A stretch of 64,000 nucleotides of DNA from an uncultured Parafilimonas sp. (GTDB lineage: Bacteria > Bacteroidota > Bacteroidia > Chitinophagales > Chitinophagaceae). Location: contig CAIRZB010000001.1 in assembly GCA_903882935.1 (NCBI GenBank), positions 1 through 64,000 of the forward strand, written 5' to 3'. The notes beneath the pieces are model-generated. The model did not search any database. It was not told where the DNA came from and saw only the letters and a program-made list of their open reading frames with translations. Positions 18,475 to 26,695 of this stretch are shown in pieces (the first letter of the stretch is position 1; each line of letters starts with the position of its first letter). A program made the position numbers and the translations under genes.

Positions 18475-20352
18475 ATGGATAAATTTATTGTTTCAGCACG
18501 CAAATACCGCCCCCAAACATTTGATACTGTTGTGGGGCAGGCACATATTACCACCACATTAAAAAACGCCATTAAAAACAACCAGTTGGCGCATGCCTTT
18601 TTGTTTTGCGGCCCGCGTGGCGTGGGTAAAACCACGTGTGCACGTATATTGGCTAAAACAATCAACTGCGAAAACCTACAACCCGATGGCGAGGCCTGCA
18701 ATACCTGTAACAGTTGCAGGTCGTTCAATGACGGCGCATCGCTAAACATCCACGAGCTGGATGCCGCCAGCAACAACTCGGTGGATGATATACGATCCCT
18801 AGTGGAACAGGTACGGTTTGCGCCACAGGCAGGCCGTTACAAAGTGTATATTGTAGATGAGGTACACATGTTGAGCACCAGTGCGTTTAATGCTTTTTTG
18901 AAAACGTTGGAAGAGCCGCCCCCTTATGCCATTTTTATACTGGCCACCACCGAGAAACATAAAATACTGCCCACGATACTTTCCCGCTGTCAGATTTTTG
19001 ACTTTAAGCGCATTACCAATAACGACACGGTGATGCACTTGCAAGAAATTGTGGATAAGGAGGATATAAAAGCAGAAAAAGCGGCCTTGCAGGTAATTGC
19101 GCAAAAAAGCGAAGGCTGCATGCGCGACTCCCTTAGTATACTTGACAAAATAGTAAGCTTTACCAATGGGGAAGTTACCTACCAAAACACGCTGGAACAC
19201 CTGAACATTTTAGACCATGATTATTACTTTAGGCTGCTGGATTGTTTATTGAAATTGGATATGGCCGGTGGTATGCTGCTTTATGATGAAATTAACCGGA
19301 AGGGTTTTGAAGGAGATTTGGTGCTGAATGGTGTTGCCGAATTTATGCGCAATATATTGGTTTGTAAGGATGTTCGTGCCGCCGCTTTGCTAGATGTAGT
19401 GGAAGGTATGCAGGATAAATACACCCAAACGGCCAGCAAGGTAAGCACCGCCTACTTGGTGAGTGCTTTAAACATATTAAATGAGGCCGAGATTAATTAT
19501 AAAATGGCCCGTAATAAGCGGTTGCATGTAGAGCTTGCTTTAATTAAGCTAAATTTTTTGCAACAGGCGATTGATTTAGCGATGGATAATGGCAATGTGG
19601 TAAAAAAAAAACGGGTTGACGGCCCCGTTGCCTATAAAATAAAACCTGTTCCATCCATACAGGTGGTGGCCAACGCGGCTACTGCCACCACAAGTGGCAG
19701 TGCTTCAACAAACACAGGTGCGGGTAGCGCCAAGCTTTTTGTGCAAGAACAGCCAAGGGAGCAGGCTAGTGCCAGCAATGCCGTTAATAATAAACCTGCC
19801 GCTGTTAGTGCACCTACAACCGCTGTTAAAGCCACCAACCCAATAACTGCTTCCGGGGGTGCTGCTAACGCAACTTTACCCAAAACCGGCGTTGGTACCA
19901 AGAAAAACCTGCTGGCCGCATTACAGGAGAAATATGGCGATGATTATGTTATTGAAGAAGTAAAAGAAGCGGAAGCCTTAACCGAAGAAAAGTTGCACAG
20001 GCTTTGGATGCAATATGCCGACAAGCTGGAAGAACAACAAAAGCACTCCGCCACCATCACTTTCCGAACAGCCAAACTACAGATTGATGCGGATAACTTT
20101 TTTACCATCACCGTTTACGCCCTAACCCAGCAAAAATTTGTTGAGCAGGAAAAAATGATGTTGGCACCCCATATTCAGGAAGCTTTTAACAACCGAAGCA
20201 TCTCGTTTAAAATAGTGGTAGAAGAAGGGGAGAAGGAGGAAATACCTGCCAACCTGTTGTTAAACAGTAAGCAGCGCTTTGAGCGCATAGCCCAGCAATA
20301 CCCGCTTTTAAAAGAGTTAAAAGATAAATTGCGACTGGAGATTGACTATTAA
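18475..20352 (+). CDS. dnaX: DNA polymerase III subunit gamma/tau
   Basis: This 625-aa clamp-loader subunit contains Walker A GPRGVGKTT (46-54), four zinc-binding cysteines (NCENLQPDGEACNTCNSC), DEVHMLS (Walker B/DExx), the sensor region (LEEPPPYAIFILATTEKHKI) and SRCQIFDFKRI. The Ala/Thr-rich linker (~390-465) leads to a Bacteroidota-type tau C-terminus (LHRLWMQYADKLEEQ...). The reading frame is open from 18181, but ATG at 18475 starts the conserved MDKFIVSARKYRPQTFDTVVGQ segment. An A9 run at 19604-19612 (coding KKK) may be a slippery site, but programmed frameshifting is not demonstrated. Confidence 0.95.
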   Translation: MDKFIVSARKYRPQTFDTVVGQAHITTTLKNAIKNNQLAHAFLFCGPRGVGKTTCARILAKTINCENLQPDGEACNTCNSCRSFNDGASLNIHELDAASNNSVDDIRSLVEQVRFAPQAGRYKVYIVDEVHMLSTSAFNAFLKTLEEPPPYAIFILATTEKHKILPTILSRCQIFDFKRITNNDTVMHLQEIVDKEDIKAEKAALQVIAQKSEGCMRDSLSILDKIVSFTNGEVTYQNTLEHLNILDHDYYFRLLDCLLKLDMAGGMLLYDEINRKGFEGDLVLNGVAEFMRNILVCKDVRAAALLDVVEGMQDKYTQTASKVSTAYLVSALNILNEAEINYKMARNKRLHVELALIKLNFLQQAIDLAMDNGNVVKKKRVDGPVAYKIKPVPSIQVVANAATATTSGSASTNTGAGSAKLFVQEQPREQASASNAVNNKPAAVSAPTTAVKATNPITASGGAANATLPKTGVGTKKNLLAALQEKYGDDYVIEEVKEAEALTEEKLHRLWMQYADKLEEQQKHSATITFRTAKLQIDADNFFTITVYALTQQKFVEQEKMMLAPHIQEAFNNRSISFKIVVEEGEKEEIPANLLLNSKQRFERIAQQYPLLKELKDKLRLEIDY

Positions 20353-20511
20353 ATGGGCATTATGCACAAGCACTTTTATTGGCTTTGAAAATAACCAGTA
20401 TTTCTTAGCCTTTTTAGCTGCTCGGTAGCTTAGTATCTTACAGGTAGCAATGTTACAAAAGTGTTGAAGGCCGCGTTTGAAAAGGATAAGCCAATTACGC
20501 CATAAATGAAA

Positions 20512-20537
20512 AATGGGCCAATTGCCCAATGCCCATT
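20512..20537 (-). terminator. Possible terminator of cassette 1
   Basis: AATGGGC / GCCCATT flank a 12-nt loop right at the regulator stop codon, and the minus strand continues into a short T-rich run. Confidence 0.4.
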
Positions 20538-21177
20538 ATATTTTGGCTATGCCATTGCGGATGGCATACATTACCAACCCAACCCTGGAGAGTGTTTGTA
20601 GTTTTTCAAACATATTGCTCCGCAGGGCTTCCACCGCCCTTGGGGTAATATTCATGGCGTCGGCAATTTCTTTGTACGATTTTTCGGTGCAGCAAAGTTT
20701 TAAAAACTCCGTTTCTTTTTCGCTCAATTCAGGTTCGGCAAACTTTTCGCCCGATACTTGGTTGGCGAGGTGTACCAGCCGGCCGCTTACCAGCTCATTA
20801 AAAAAGAACCCTTTTTCGCTAATATCCCTCAAGGCCGATCTTAATACATCGGGCTTACTGTCTTTAAGTATATAGCCTTTCGCGCCATACTTAAGCATCC
20901 GGATGATTGATTTATCGTCATCCATCATACTCAACACCAGTATCTTAATTTGGGGGGCATGGGTTTTTATCCATTGGGCCGTCTCAAAACCATCCATCTC
21001 AGGCATGGTAATATCCAGTAGCAGTATGTCGGGCTGGGGGCTGGTTTTTAAAAGCTCAATAAAGTGCTTGCCATTATCAGCCTCAAACACCACCTGGTAA
21101 CCTTCTGAATTGTTAATTACTGATGCCAGCCCGTTTCTTAGTAAGGCATGGTCATCCACCAGGGCTACTTTTGTCAT
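20536..21177 (-). CDS. NarL/LuxR-type response regulator (cassette 1)
   Basis: This 213-aa regulator has a receiver domain (VALVDDH, phospho-acceptor Asp55 in LLLDITMPEMDG, Lys in LKDSK) and a C-terminal LuxR helix-turn-helix (ELSEKETEFLKLCCTEKSYKEIADAMNITPRAVEALRSNMFEKL). The start at 21177 gives an ATGA overlap with the kinase stop codon; a second Met two codons earlier is possible. It is the last gene of a small protein, membrane protein, kinase, regulator cassette. Its paralogue is at 40584-41243. Confidence 0.9.
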   Translation of the reverse strand: MTKVALVDDHALLRNGLASVINNSEGYQVVFEADNGKHFIELLKTSPQPDILLLDITMPEMDGFETAQWIKTHAPQIKILVLSMMDDDKSIIRMLKYGAKGYILKDSKPDVLRSALRDISEKGFFFNELVSGRLVHLANQVSGEKFAEPELSEKETEFLKLCCTEKSYKEIADAMNITPRAVEALRSNMFEKLQTLSRVGLVMYAIRNGIAKI

Positions 21178-21971
21178 ACGCATTGGTTAATATGGTTCTT
21201 AATTACAATCTTAATCAACGTTCCTTTTCCGGGGCCTGTATCAATTTTGCAGGTGGCATCCATCAGCTTGCACCGCTGCTGTATACTTTTAAGCCCAATA
21301 CCTGTTTCGGCAGTATTCAATTTGGCAACATCAAAACCTTGGCCGTTATCGTTAATGGTTATGGCTGTGTGCTTGTCATCCGTGGTAATACTGGCGGTTA
21401 TCAGGGTTGCCTTCGCGTGTTTTAAAATATTGTTCAATATTTCCTGCATCATCCTAAAGGCAATAATGGTTTGCTCATTGCCCAGCGGCACTTCTTCGTC
21501 AAGGCAATTAAAAACGGTTTTTATTTTTGCAACCCGTTCAATTATGCCAAGCTCGTGCTTTATGGCCCGGCAAAGGCCAATGTCGGTAATTTTTTCGCTG
21601 TTCAGGCTTCGGCTTAGGTCACGCAGGTCGGCAATTGCTTTGCCCAATAGTTCCTCGGTTAATGCAATGGTACCGCCTACGGCACTGGGCTGTATGGTGT
21701 TTAGGTTTAATTTGGCCAGGCTAAGCACCTGGCCAATATTATCATGAATTTCCTGGCTAATGTTTCTAAAAGTCTGTTCCTGTATCTCCAACTGGCTCTG
21801 TAAAATGGTTTGCTCAAATTGTACTTTAAGGTCAACCACCTCTTTTTGGTGCAAGATTCTACGCCGGTGCAATTGTATCACCAGCAGGTAAAAAAACATG
21901 ACAAAAAACAAAATAACCACAATACCTACAATAAGAAAGGTAAATGTGTAGTTTGTCGTTTCTTGTGGCAT
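21174..21971 (-). CDS. HisKA_3 sensor histidine kinase (cassette 1)
   Basis: This 265-aa kinase has one TM helix (9-33), a short coiled segment, the HisKA_3 dimerisation box with His76 (FRNISQEIHDNIGQVLSLAK), the N-box EILNNILKHAKA and ATP-lid motifs DNGQGFD and GIGLKSI. It has no sensor domain of its own, so signal input probably comes from the neighbouring membrane protein. It overlaps that gene by 46 nt and the regulator gene by 4 nt, implying translational coupling. Confidence 0.9.
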   Translation of the reverse strand: MPQETTNYTFTFLIVGIVVILFFVMFFYLLVIQLHRRRILHQKEVVDLKVQFEQTILQSQLEIQEQTFRNISQEIHDNIGQVLSLAKLNLNTIQPSAVGGTIALTEELLGKAIADLRDLSRSLNSEKITDIGLCRAIKHELGIIERVAKIKTVFNCLDEEVPLGNEQTIIAFRMMQEILNNILKHAKATLITASITTDDKHTAITINDNGQGFDVAKLNTAETGIGLKSIQQRCKLMDATCKIDTGPGKGTLIKIVIKNHINQCV

Positions 21972-22588
21972 AATAATCCTGTTGAAATTAGTGCAAACTT
22001 AACAATAATCCCCCCATCTAACACATACCATAAACTATTGCCTTCATTAATCATATTGGCGTTAATAAAGTATCGGTACGACATTAGTACCAGTACACTA
22101 ACTGCACTGTAAACCAAAAACCCGCTTACATACCAAAAGGAGGGCAGCTTTTGGAAATAAAGGATATCGTCACTTTTAGACAGCGTTACCAAATAATACA
22201 TGCATAGAAACAAGATTATCAGGCTTGATACTACAGCTGAATTGCTGTTGAATTCTGTCCATTTTTCCCAAAACATCCCATTAAATGAGAAAAATACAGT
22301 GTACGACACGGCAATTACAACAAATAAAACTGAAAAGCTTTTTTGGGTTATTTTTTTTAGTATGTAATAACTAATTAACCACAAATCCACCAGGCTGCTA
22401 ATGTGATACAAAAATGAATTATGAATGCCCCTGTCGGCAAGAACGTTTGTTAAGCCGTACAGAATAAAATTTACAACACAGTAAATAAATACTACTCTAT
22501 CAAGAACACCGGCATGTCTCCAAATGGTAATATACAATAACAACGCAAGTAGCGGCATGTAAGTATCACTGTATAACAAAAACATCAT
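21926..22588 (-). CDS. Multi-pass membrane protein (cassette 1), uncharacterised
   Basis: This 220-aa protein has about six or seven hydrophobic helices and no enzymatic motif. The C-terminal part (PSFWYVSGFLVYSAVSV ... NSLWYVLDGGIIVKFALIS) matches the membrane protein at 42148-42840 in pattern (PxxWYxxGxxxY ... NDLW), so the two are paralogues. Its position between a small soluble protein and a sensorless kinase suggests it is the signal-receiving subunit of the system. Confidence 0.8.
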   Translation of the reverse strand: MMFLLYSDTYMPLLALLLYITIWRHAGVLDRVVFIYCVVNFILYGLTNVLADRGIHNSFLYHISSLVDLWLISYYILKKITQKSFSVLFVVIAVSYTVFFSFNGMFWEKWTEFNSNSAVVSSLIILFLCMYYLVTLSKSDDILYFQKLPSFWYVSGFLVYSAVSVLVLMSYRYFINANMINEGNSLWYVLDGGIIVKFALISTGLLCHKKRQTTHLPFLL

Positions 22589-22600
22589 GGTGGGTGAGGA

Positions 22601-23005
22601 CTAAGTGTTAAGAATGTTTGAACCGCTGCAAAATGCAGGGCAGGGCCGTACGTCACCAGTTGAGCCATTGCCGGGTGCCGCTGCACCAAACATGCCCGGT
22701 GCTTGAGTAACCGCAGGCATTTCCTTCGGCACATTAAAGTCGTTGTATACTTCACCGTCTTTTTCAACGGCAACCACATGCACCGTGGGTATAAAGCTAC
22801 CTTCAATCTCTTTACCCCCAAGGTAAATGCGCACACCATCTAAGGTTGTGCCATCATGGCCCCTTAATGCTAGAAGCCTGTCAATTTCTTCCTTTTTTAA
22901 CAAAAAGCAATATGAGGCGGCCGCAGATGCATCTTTTGGCATGCCGGCCACATACTTTCTGTAGGTACTAACTTCTTGCTTTATTACGCTCCAGTTGTCA
23001 GACAT
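22601..23005 (-). CDS. Small uncharacterised protein opening cassette 1
   Basis: This 134-aa protein has no signal peptide or TM segment. The core (ASYCFLLKKEEIDRLLA ... LDGVRIYLGGKE ... PTVHVVAVEKDGE) resembles the cassette 2 protein (GFVFSKELIERFF ... NPTVVLVACNFDE). The tail ends PCPAFC, two cysteines three residues apart. ATG at 23005 is chosen; the 19-residue upstream extension is not conserved in character. It is 12 bp upstream of the membrane protein gene. The family is not one I can name; a ligand or redox sensor feeding the kinase is only an inference. Confidence 0.7.
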   Translation of the reverse strand: MSDNWSVIKQEVSTYRKYVAGMPKDASAAASYCFLLKKEEIDRLLALRGHDGTTLDGVRIYLGGKEIEGSFIPTVHVVAVEKDGEVYNDFNVPKEMPAVTQAPGMFGAAAPGNGSTGDVRPCPAFCSGSNILNT

Positions 23006-23048
23006 AAACAATTGTTTTTTGGGATTTAAGAAACTAATTTTAAGACGA

Positions 23049-23057
23049 TACAAAATA
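23049..23057 (-). promoter_or_regulatory. Candidate promoter box of cassette 1
   Basis: On the minus strand TATTTTGTA followed by TCGT lies 44 bp before the first cassette gene. Cassette 2 has the same TATTTTGTA with CTCGT at 40 bp from its first gene. Confidence 0.4.
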
Positions 23058-23080
23058 AGCATTATGCTTTGAAACTGAGG

Positions 23081-23096
23081 ATGTGAAAAATCACAT
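23081..23096. promoter_or_regulatory. Palindrome ATGTGA-N4-TCACAT upstream of cassette 1
   Basis: A perfect 6-4-6 palindrome is placed about 25-40 bp upstream of the candidate -7 box, where an activator would bind. It resembles a CRP/FNR site but has a 4-nt instead of a 6-nt spacer. Confidence 0.4.
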
Positions 23097-23185
23097 TTAT
23101 TTATTGTGTTTCTTCACCGCCACAAGCCTGCGTGGCTGTATTGCCGTTAGGCAAAAAATAGGCAGGGTACTATACCCATTACCTT

Positions 23186-23193
23186 TACTTTTG
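23186..23193 (+). promoter_or_regulatory. -7 promoter element of the aminotransferase gene
   Basis: TACTTTTG matches TAnnTTTG. Transcription would begin near 23200, after the GTG at 23193, which argues that translation starts at the ATG at 23211. Confidence 0.5.
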
Positions 23194-23210
23194 TGCCTAA
23201 ATTACAGGGT

Positions 23211-24467
23211 ATGGAACAACTTAGCAGGATGGCAGGCTCTCTTGTAGGGTCAGAGATTGTGCGGCTTGGCAACGAAATAAATGACCGCATAAGGCAAGGT
23301 GAGCATATTTACAACTACACCATCGGCGATTTTGACCCCAATATTTTTCCCATACCCCAGCAATTGGAGGATTTGATTGTGGACGCTTACCGCAGCCACT
23401 ACACCAATTACCCGCCCGGGGATGGCTTGCTGGAACTGCGCCAGGCAGTAGGCCAATTTTTAAACGAATGGGAGGGGCTGGAATACGCCGCCAATGAAAT
23501 ACTGATTGCCAGCGGTGGCAGGCCGCTGATTTACACAATATTTAAAACCATTGTAGACAAAGGCGATAAAGTTATTTACGCAGCCCCATCTTGGAACAAC
23601 AACCATTATGTGCACTTGCACGAGGGGGTACACTGCGTTATTGAAGCAACCGTGGAAAATAATTTTATGCCCACTGCGGCCGATATTGCGCCGCACATTA
23701 AGGGTGCCACATTAATATGTTTATGCACGCCCCAAAACCCTACCGGAACCACTTTGCAAAAAAGCGAGTTGGAGGCTATATGCCAGTTAGTATTAGCAGA
23801 AAACAGCACACGGGGAGAACATGACAAGAAGCTGTACCTTATGTTTGACCAAATGTATTGGGTGCTTACCTATGGCAACACCCAGCACTACAACCCGGTT
23901 AGCTTAGTGCCAGCCATGCGGCCCTATACAGTTTTTGTTGACGGTATATCCAAATCGCTCGCCTCAACAGGGTTGCGTATAGGGTGGTCGTTTGGACCGG
24001 CCCATATTATTGCAAAAATGAAGGCATTGCTAAGCCACTTGGGTGCCTGGGGGCCAATGGCCGAGCAAAAGGCGACTGCGAAATTTTTGGGTAACAAACC
24101 AGTATTACAGCATTACTTGGTAAATTTTAAGGCTGCTTTGGAAGAGCGGCTCAATAGGATTTACGAAGGCTTTATAGCCTTAAAAGAGAAGGGCTTTGCC
24201 GTTGATGCGGTTGTGCCGCAAGCTGCTATTTACCTAACCATAAAACTTAACCTTACCGGTTTAGGTGCCTACGGTAAGGTGTTGGCCACCCAAGCCGATG
24301 TAACAGCCTATATTTTAAGCCAAGCCAAACTTGCCTTGGTGCCTTTTTATGCGTTTGGCGCACAGGCAAATTCCCCGTGGTACAGGCTTAGTGTTGGCAC
24401 TGTGCGATTGCAAGAAATTGACGGCATGTTTGCCCAATTGGAGGATGCCTTATCAAAACTGCAATAA
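23211..24467 (+). CDS. Pyridoxal-phosphate aminotransferase, class I/II
   Basis: This 418-aa fold type I PLP enzyme shows the family landmarks: SGGRPLIYTIFK (cofactor phosphate region), PQNPTG, an Asp/Tyr pair in FDQMYWVL and the Schiff-base lysine in GISKSLASTGLRIGW (~residue 247), with a C-terminal RLSVG arginine for the substrate carboxylate. Substrate specificity cannot be read. ATG at 23211 is preferred to GTG at 23193 because of the promoter position. It is monocistronic, with a bidirectional terminator 3 bp after the stop. Confidence 0.88.
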   Translation: MEQLSRMAGSLVGSEIVRLGNEINDRIRQGEHIYNYTIGDFDPNIFPIPQQLEDLIVDAYRSHYTNYPPGDGLLELRQAVGQFLNEWEGLEYAANEILIASGGRPLIYTIFKTIVDKGDKVIYAAPSWNNNHYVHLHEGVHCVIEATVENNFMPTAADIAPHIKGATLICLCTPQNPTGTTLQKSELEAICQLVLAENSTRGEHDKKLYLMFDQMYWVLTYGNTQHYNPVSLVPAMRPYTVFVDGISKSLASTGLRIGWSFGPAHIIAKMKALLSHLGAWGPMAEQKATAKFLGNKPVLQHYLVNFKAALEERLNRIYEGFIALKEKGFAVDAVVPQAAIYLTIKLNLTGLGAYGKVLATQADVTAYILSQAKLALVPFYAFGAQANSPWYRLSVGTVRLQEIDGMFAQLEDALSKLQ

Positions 24468-24469
24468 AA

Positions 24470-24492
24470 AACTCCGGGGTTAATCCGGAGTT
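24470..24492. terminator. Bidirectional terminator
   Basis: A perfect 8-bp stem AACTCCGG / CCGGAGTT with a 7-nt loop has T-rich sequence on the plus side and an A run (T run on the minus strand) on the left. It serves the aminotransferase and the convergent 82-aa gene. Confidence 0.75.
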
Positions 24493-24519
24493 AAGCTTTT
24501 TGGCAAGTAATCGATTACT

Positions 24520-24768
24520 TTAATTTTTGTTGCTGATAAATACGAAAGGCTTTTCTCCTTTCTCTCTTATTGCCTGCAGAATAAGGTGGGGCTTTTGAAT
24601 AATCTTATACCGGTTTACGTCAATGATTTCATTAGCGGTACAAAACGAATTTACATCCTCCACATGAAATAACAATTTGTTCAACAGCTCAACTTCTTGT
24701 TTAAGCTGTTGCTCGTTCATTGTTACCTTTTTTGTAAGCACCAGCAAGTCTCTGTTTTGGGGGTTCAT
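24520..24768 (-). CDS. Small hypothetical protein
   Basis: This 82-aa protein is soluble and probably helical at the N-terminus (MNEQQLKQEVELLNKLLFHVEDVNSF from Met17, at 24720), followed by VNRYKIIQKPHLILQAI and FVFISN. Either ATG may be used. No family was recognised. It lies between a terminator and the small lipoprotein gene and may share a transcript with the latter. Confidence 0.6.
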   Translation of the reverse strand: MNPQNRDLLVLTKKVTMNEQQLKQEVELLNKLLFHVEDVNSFCTANEIIDVNRYKIIQKPHLILQAIREKGEKPFVFISNKN

Positions 24769-24804
24769 AACAGTACTTGTTCTTCTTTATATATTAAAAA
24801 ATAA

Positions 24805-24945
24805 TTAACCAACCAATCCTCTGCGCGACGGGCATCCACAATCCTGATGGCCTCGGCCATATAAACCACGGCTTCCGCTGCACGAACTAACAACCACTGT
24901 AACCAATAACAACAATATGATAATATAGTTTACCTTCATTTTCAT
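24805..24945 (-). CDS. 46-aa lipoprotein
   Basis: A short minus-strand reading frame encodes a basic start (MKMKVNY), a strongly hydrophobic run (IIILLLLVTVVV), a lipobox SSC at about residues 20-22 and a short mature tail with CGCPSRRG. The organisation matches the very small Bacteroidota lipoproteins whose tails end in a C-P-S/T motif. It is too short to give a function. I derived it by reverse-complementing 24805-24945; ATG AAA ATG offers two possible starts. Confidence 0.7.
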   Translation of the reverse strand: MKMKVNYIIILLLLVTVVVSSCSGSRGLYGRGHQDCGCPSRRGLVG

Positions 24946-24986
24946 GCAATCAGATTTTAAAATTAGCTGAATTTTACCTACTAATT

Positions 24987-26081
24987 ATGTGCCGCTTATA
25001 TTTTGAGCAAAATTTAATATTTAAGCATGTGCTTGTGGCCCCGCTCGATTGGGGCTTGGGACACGCAACACGGTGCATACCTATCATAAAACAACTGCAA
25101 AATGCCGGGTGTAATGTAACTATTGCAGCATCAGGCAAAACACTTGCTTTGCTTTCTGCCGAGTTTCCAACCCTTAATACTGTTGAATTATTTGGCTACA
25201 ATATACGCTACACAGCACAAAAACGCCTTTTGCCACTTAAAATTTTATGGCAAAGCCCCAATATTCTGTTAACAATACAAAAAGAACACCGTTGGCTTAA
25301 AAAACTTATACAAGAAAGGGCTATAGATTTGGTTATTTCAGATAACAGGTTTGGCTTACACACCAAAAATGTACCCTGCATTTTTATAACGCACCAGTTG
25401 CTAATTAAAGTCCCTTATAGATGGTTGGAGCGTTTAATGCAGTTAATAAATTATCATTTTGTTAACAAATTTTCCGCCTGTTGGGTGCCAGATTTTGAGG
25501 GTGGCAACACCATCGCAGCGGCACTTTCGCATCCCAAGCACTTGCCCAAAGTGCCTCTAAAATATATCGGCCCGGTATCCCGGTTTGGCCCGGTGGAAAA
25601 TATGCCGTTTAAATATGATTGGTTGGTGGTACTATCCGGGCCTGAGCCACAAAGAACTATTTTGGAAAATAAAATATTGTTGGTGGCCGAACATTTAGCG
25701 GGTGCCGTATTGCTTGTAAGGGGTAAACCGGGTGATAGCACTAGCATTGATTCACCTGCCAATTGCACCGTGTTAAACCACGTTTCTACCGCTGGTATGC
25801 AGCGCGTATTTGCAGAAAGTAAATTTGTGGTAAGCCGCTGTGGCTATACCACCGTTATGGAGGTGTTGGCGCAGCACAAAAAAGCTATTCTTATACCAAC
25901 CCCTGGACAAACAGAACAGGAATACCTTGCAAAACACCTTTTTGCCCAGCAATGGTGTTACTGCTGCCAGCAGGATGAAGACCTTGCCTATCATTTTGGG
26001 CAGGCAGAAAAGTTTGCATACCAGTGGCCTGTTTTGGGCGAGTCTTTACTTAATGCGGCTATTAGTGGGCTGGTGTTTTAA
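24987..26081 (+). CDS. Glycosyltransferase, MurG-like (GT-B fold)
   Basis: This 364-aa protein opens VLVAPLDWGLGHATRCIPIIKQL, the GT-B N-terminal Rossmann motif with the GxGHxxR signature, and has a C-terminal half with ESKFVVSRCGYTTVMEVLAQHKKAILIPTPGQTEQEYLA, equivalent to the nucleotide-sugar binding region of MurG-type (GT28) enzymes. It probably transfers a sugar from a UDP donor to a lipid or small acceptor, but is not MurG itself, as no cell-wall cluster is near. It ends 8 bp from the convergent phosphatase gene. Confidence 0.8.
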   Translation: MCRLYFEQNLIFKHVLVAPLDWGLGHATRCIPIIKQLQNAGCNVTIAASGKTLALLSAEFPTLNTVELFGYNIRYTAQKRLLPLKILWQSPNILLTIQKEHRWLKKLIQERAIDLVISDNRFGLHTKNVPCIFITHQLLIKVPYRWLERLMQLINYHFVNKFSACWVPDFEGGNTIAAALSHPKHLPKVPLKYIGPVSRFGPVENMPFKYDWLVVLSGPEPQRTILENKILLVAEHLAGAVLLVRGKPGDSTSIDSPANCTVLNHVSTAGMQRVFAESKFVVSRCGYTTVMEVLAQHKKAILIPTPGQTEQEYLAKHLFAQQWCYCCQQDEDLAYHFGQAEKFAYQWPVLGESLLNAAISGLVF

Positions 26082-26089
26082 ACAGAAAT

Positions 26090-26578
26090 CTACGCCTTTG
26101 GGTAATCAAAAAACCAAAAAGTTTTTTTAGCCGATTCAAAATCTTTCCAGTGTTCAATATCGGCATGTACGGCGTATATGCCGCAGGTAGGCATATCGTC
26201 AATACGGGTGTTGGTAAGGCTGTTTACAAAATCGGTGATGCCGGGGTTATGGGAGAATATAGCGATTGTGTTAAATGCATCGCTTGTGTGGCTGATAACA
26301 CTGTAAAAAACAGGGGTCGAAGCCTCATATAATTGGGGAAAGGTTACAATATCTTTTTCTTTTTTAGCATAGGCCTTTGCAAAATACCCGGCAGTGGTGT
26401 ATGCACGTAATGCTGGGCTGGCAATAAATGCATCAATGTAAATTTTTTTATCCAGTAGCCGTTTAGCCATGGCCGGGGCATCTTTGTGGCCACGGTCGTT
26501 TAACGGGCGGTCAAAATCTTTTTGCAATACATTGTCCCAACTGCTTTTTGCGTGGCGGATGATGAGTATTGATTTCAT
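26090..26578 (-). CDS. SixA-like histidine phosphatase
   Basis: This 162-aa protein begins with the phosphohistidine motif LIIRHAKSSW (catalytic His about residue 8) and has the second His in IAIFSHNPGIT. Size and sequence fit SixA, which removes phosphate from His-containing phosphotransfer domains, though small-molecule phosphatase activity is equally possible. It is downstream of the amidophosphoribosyltransferase terminator and thus separately transcribed. Confidence 0.88.
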   Translation of the reverse strand: MKSILIIRHAKSSWDNVLQKDFDRPLNDRGHKDAPAMAKRLLDKKIYIDAFIASPALRAYTTAGYFAKAYAKKEKDIVTFPQLYEASTPVFYSVISHTSDAFNTIAIFSHNPGITDFVNSLTNTRIDDMPTCGIYAVHADIEHWKDFESAKKTFWFFDYPKA

Positions 26579-26610
26579 AAAATGAAGATAATACTTGCAA
26601 TTATTAAAAA

Positions 26611-26639
26611 GCCCCCAAGTTTGTTAAAAACTTAGGGGC
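26611..26639 (-). terminator. Terminator after amidophosphoribosyltransferase
   Basis: A 12-bp stem with one mismatch (GCCCCCAAGTTT / AAACTTAGGGGC) is followed by T residues on the minus strand. Confidence 0.75.
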
Positions 26640-26695
26640 CAATATTTAAATAAGGTTAAACGGTTTGTAATGCCTATCAAAAACTACCAGCAATA

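Noticed and set aside
19604-19612. Programmed frameshift in dnaX at the A9 run
   Set aside because: A slippery run alone is not enough; no adjacent stimulatory hairpin with a quick stop was established.
23081-23096. CRP/FNR site
   Set aside because: The half-sites fit but the spacer is 4 instead of 6, so a classical site is not supported.
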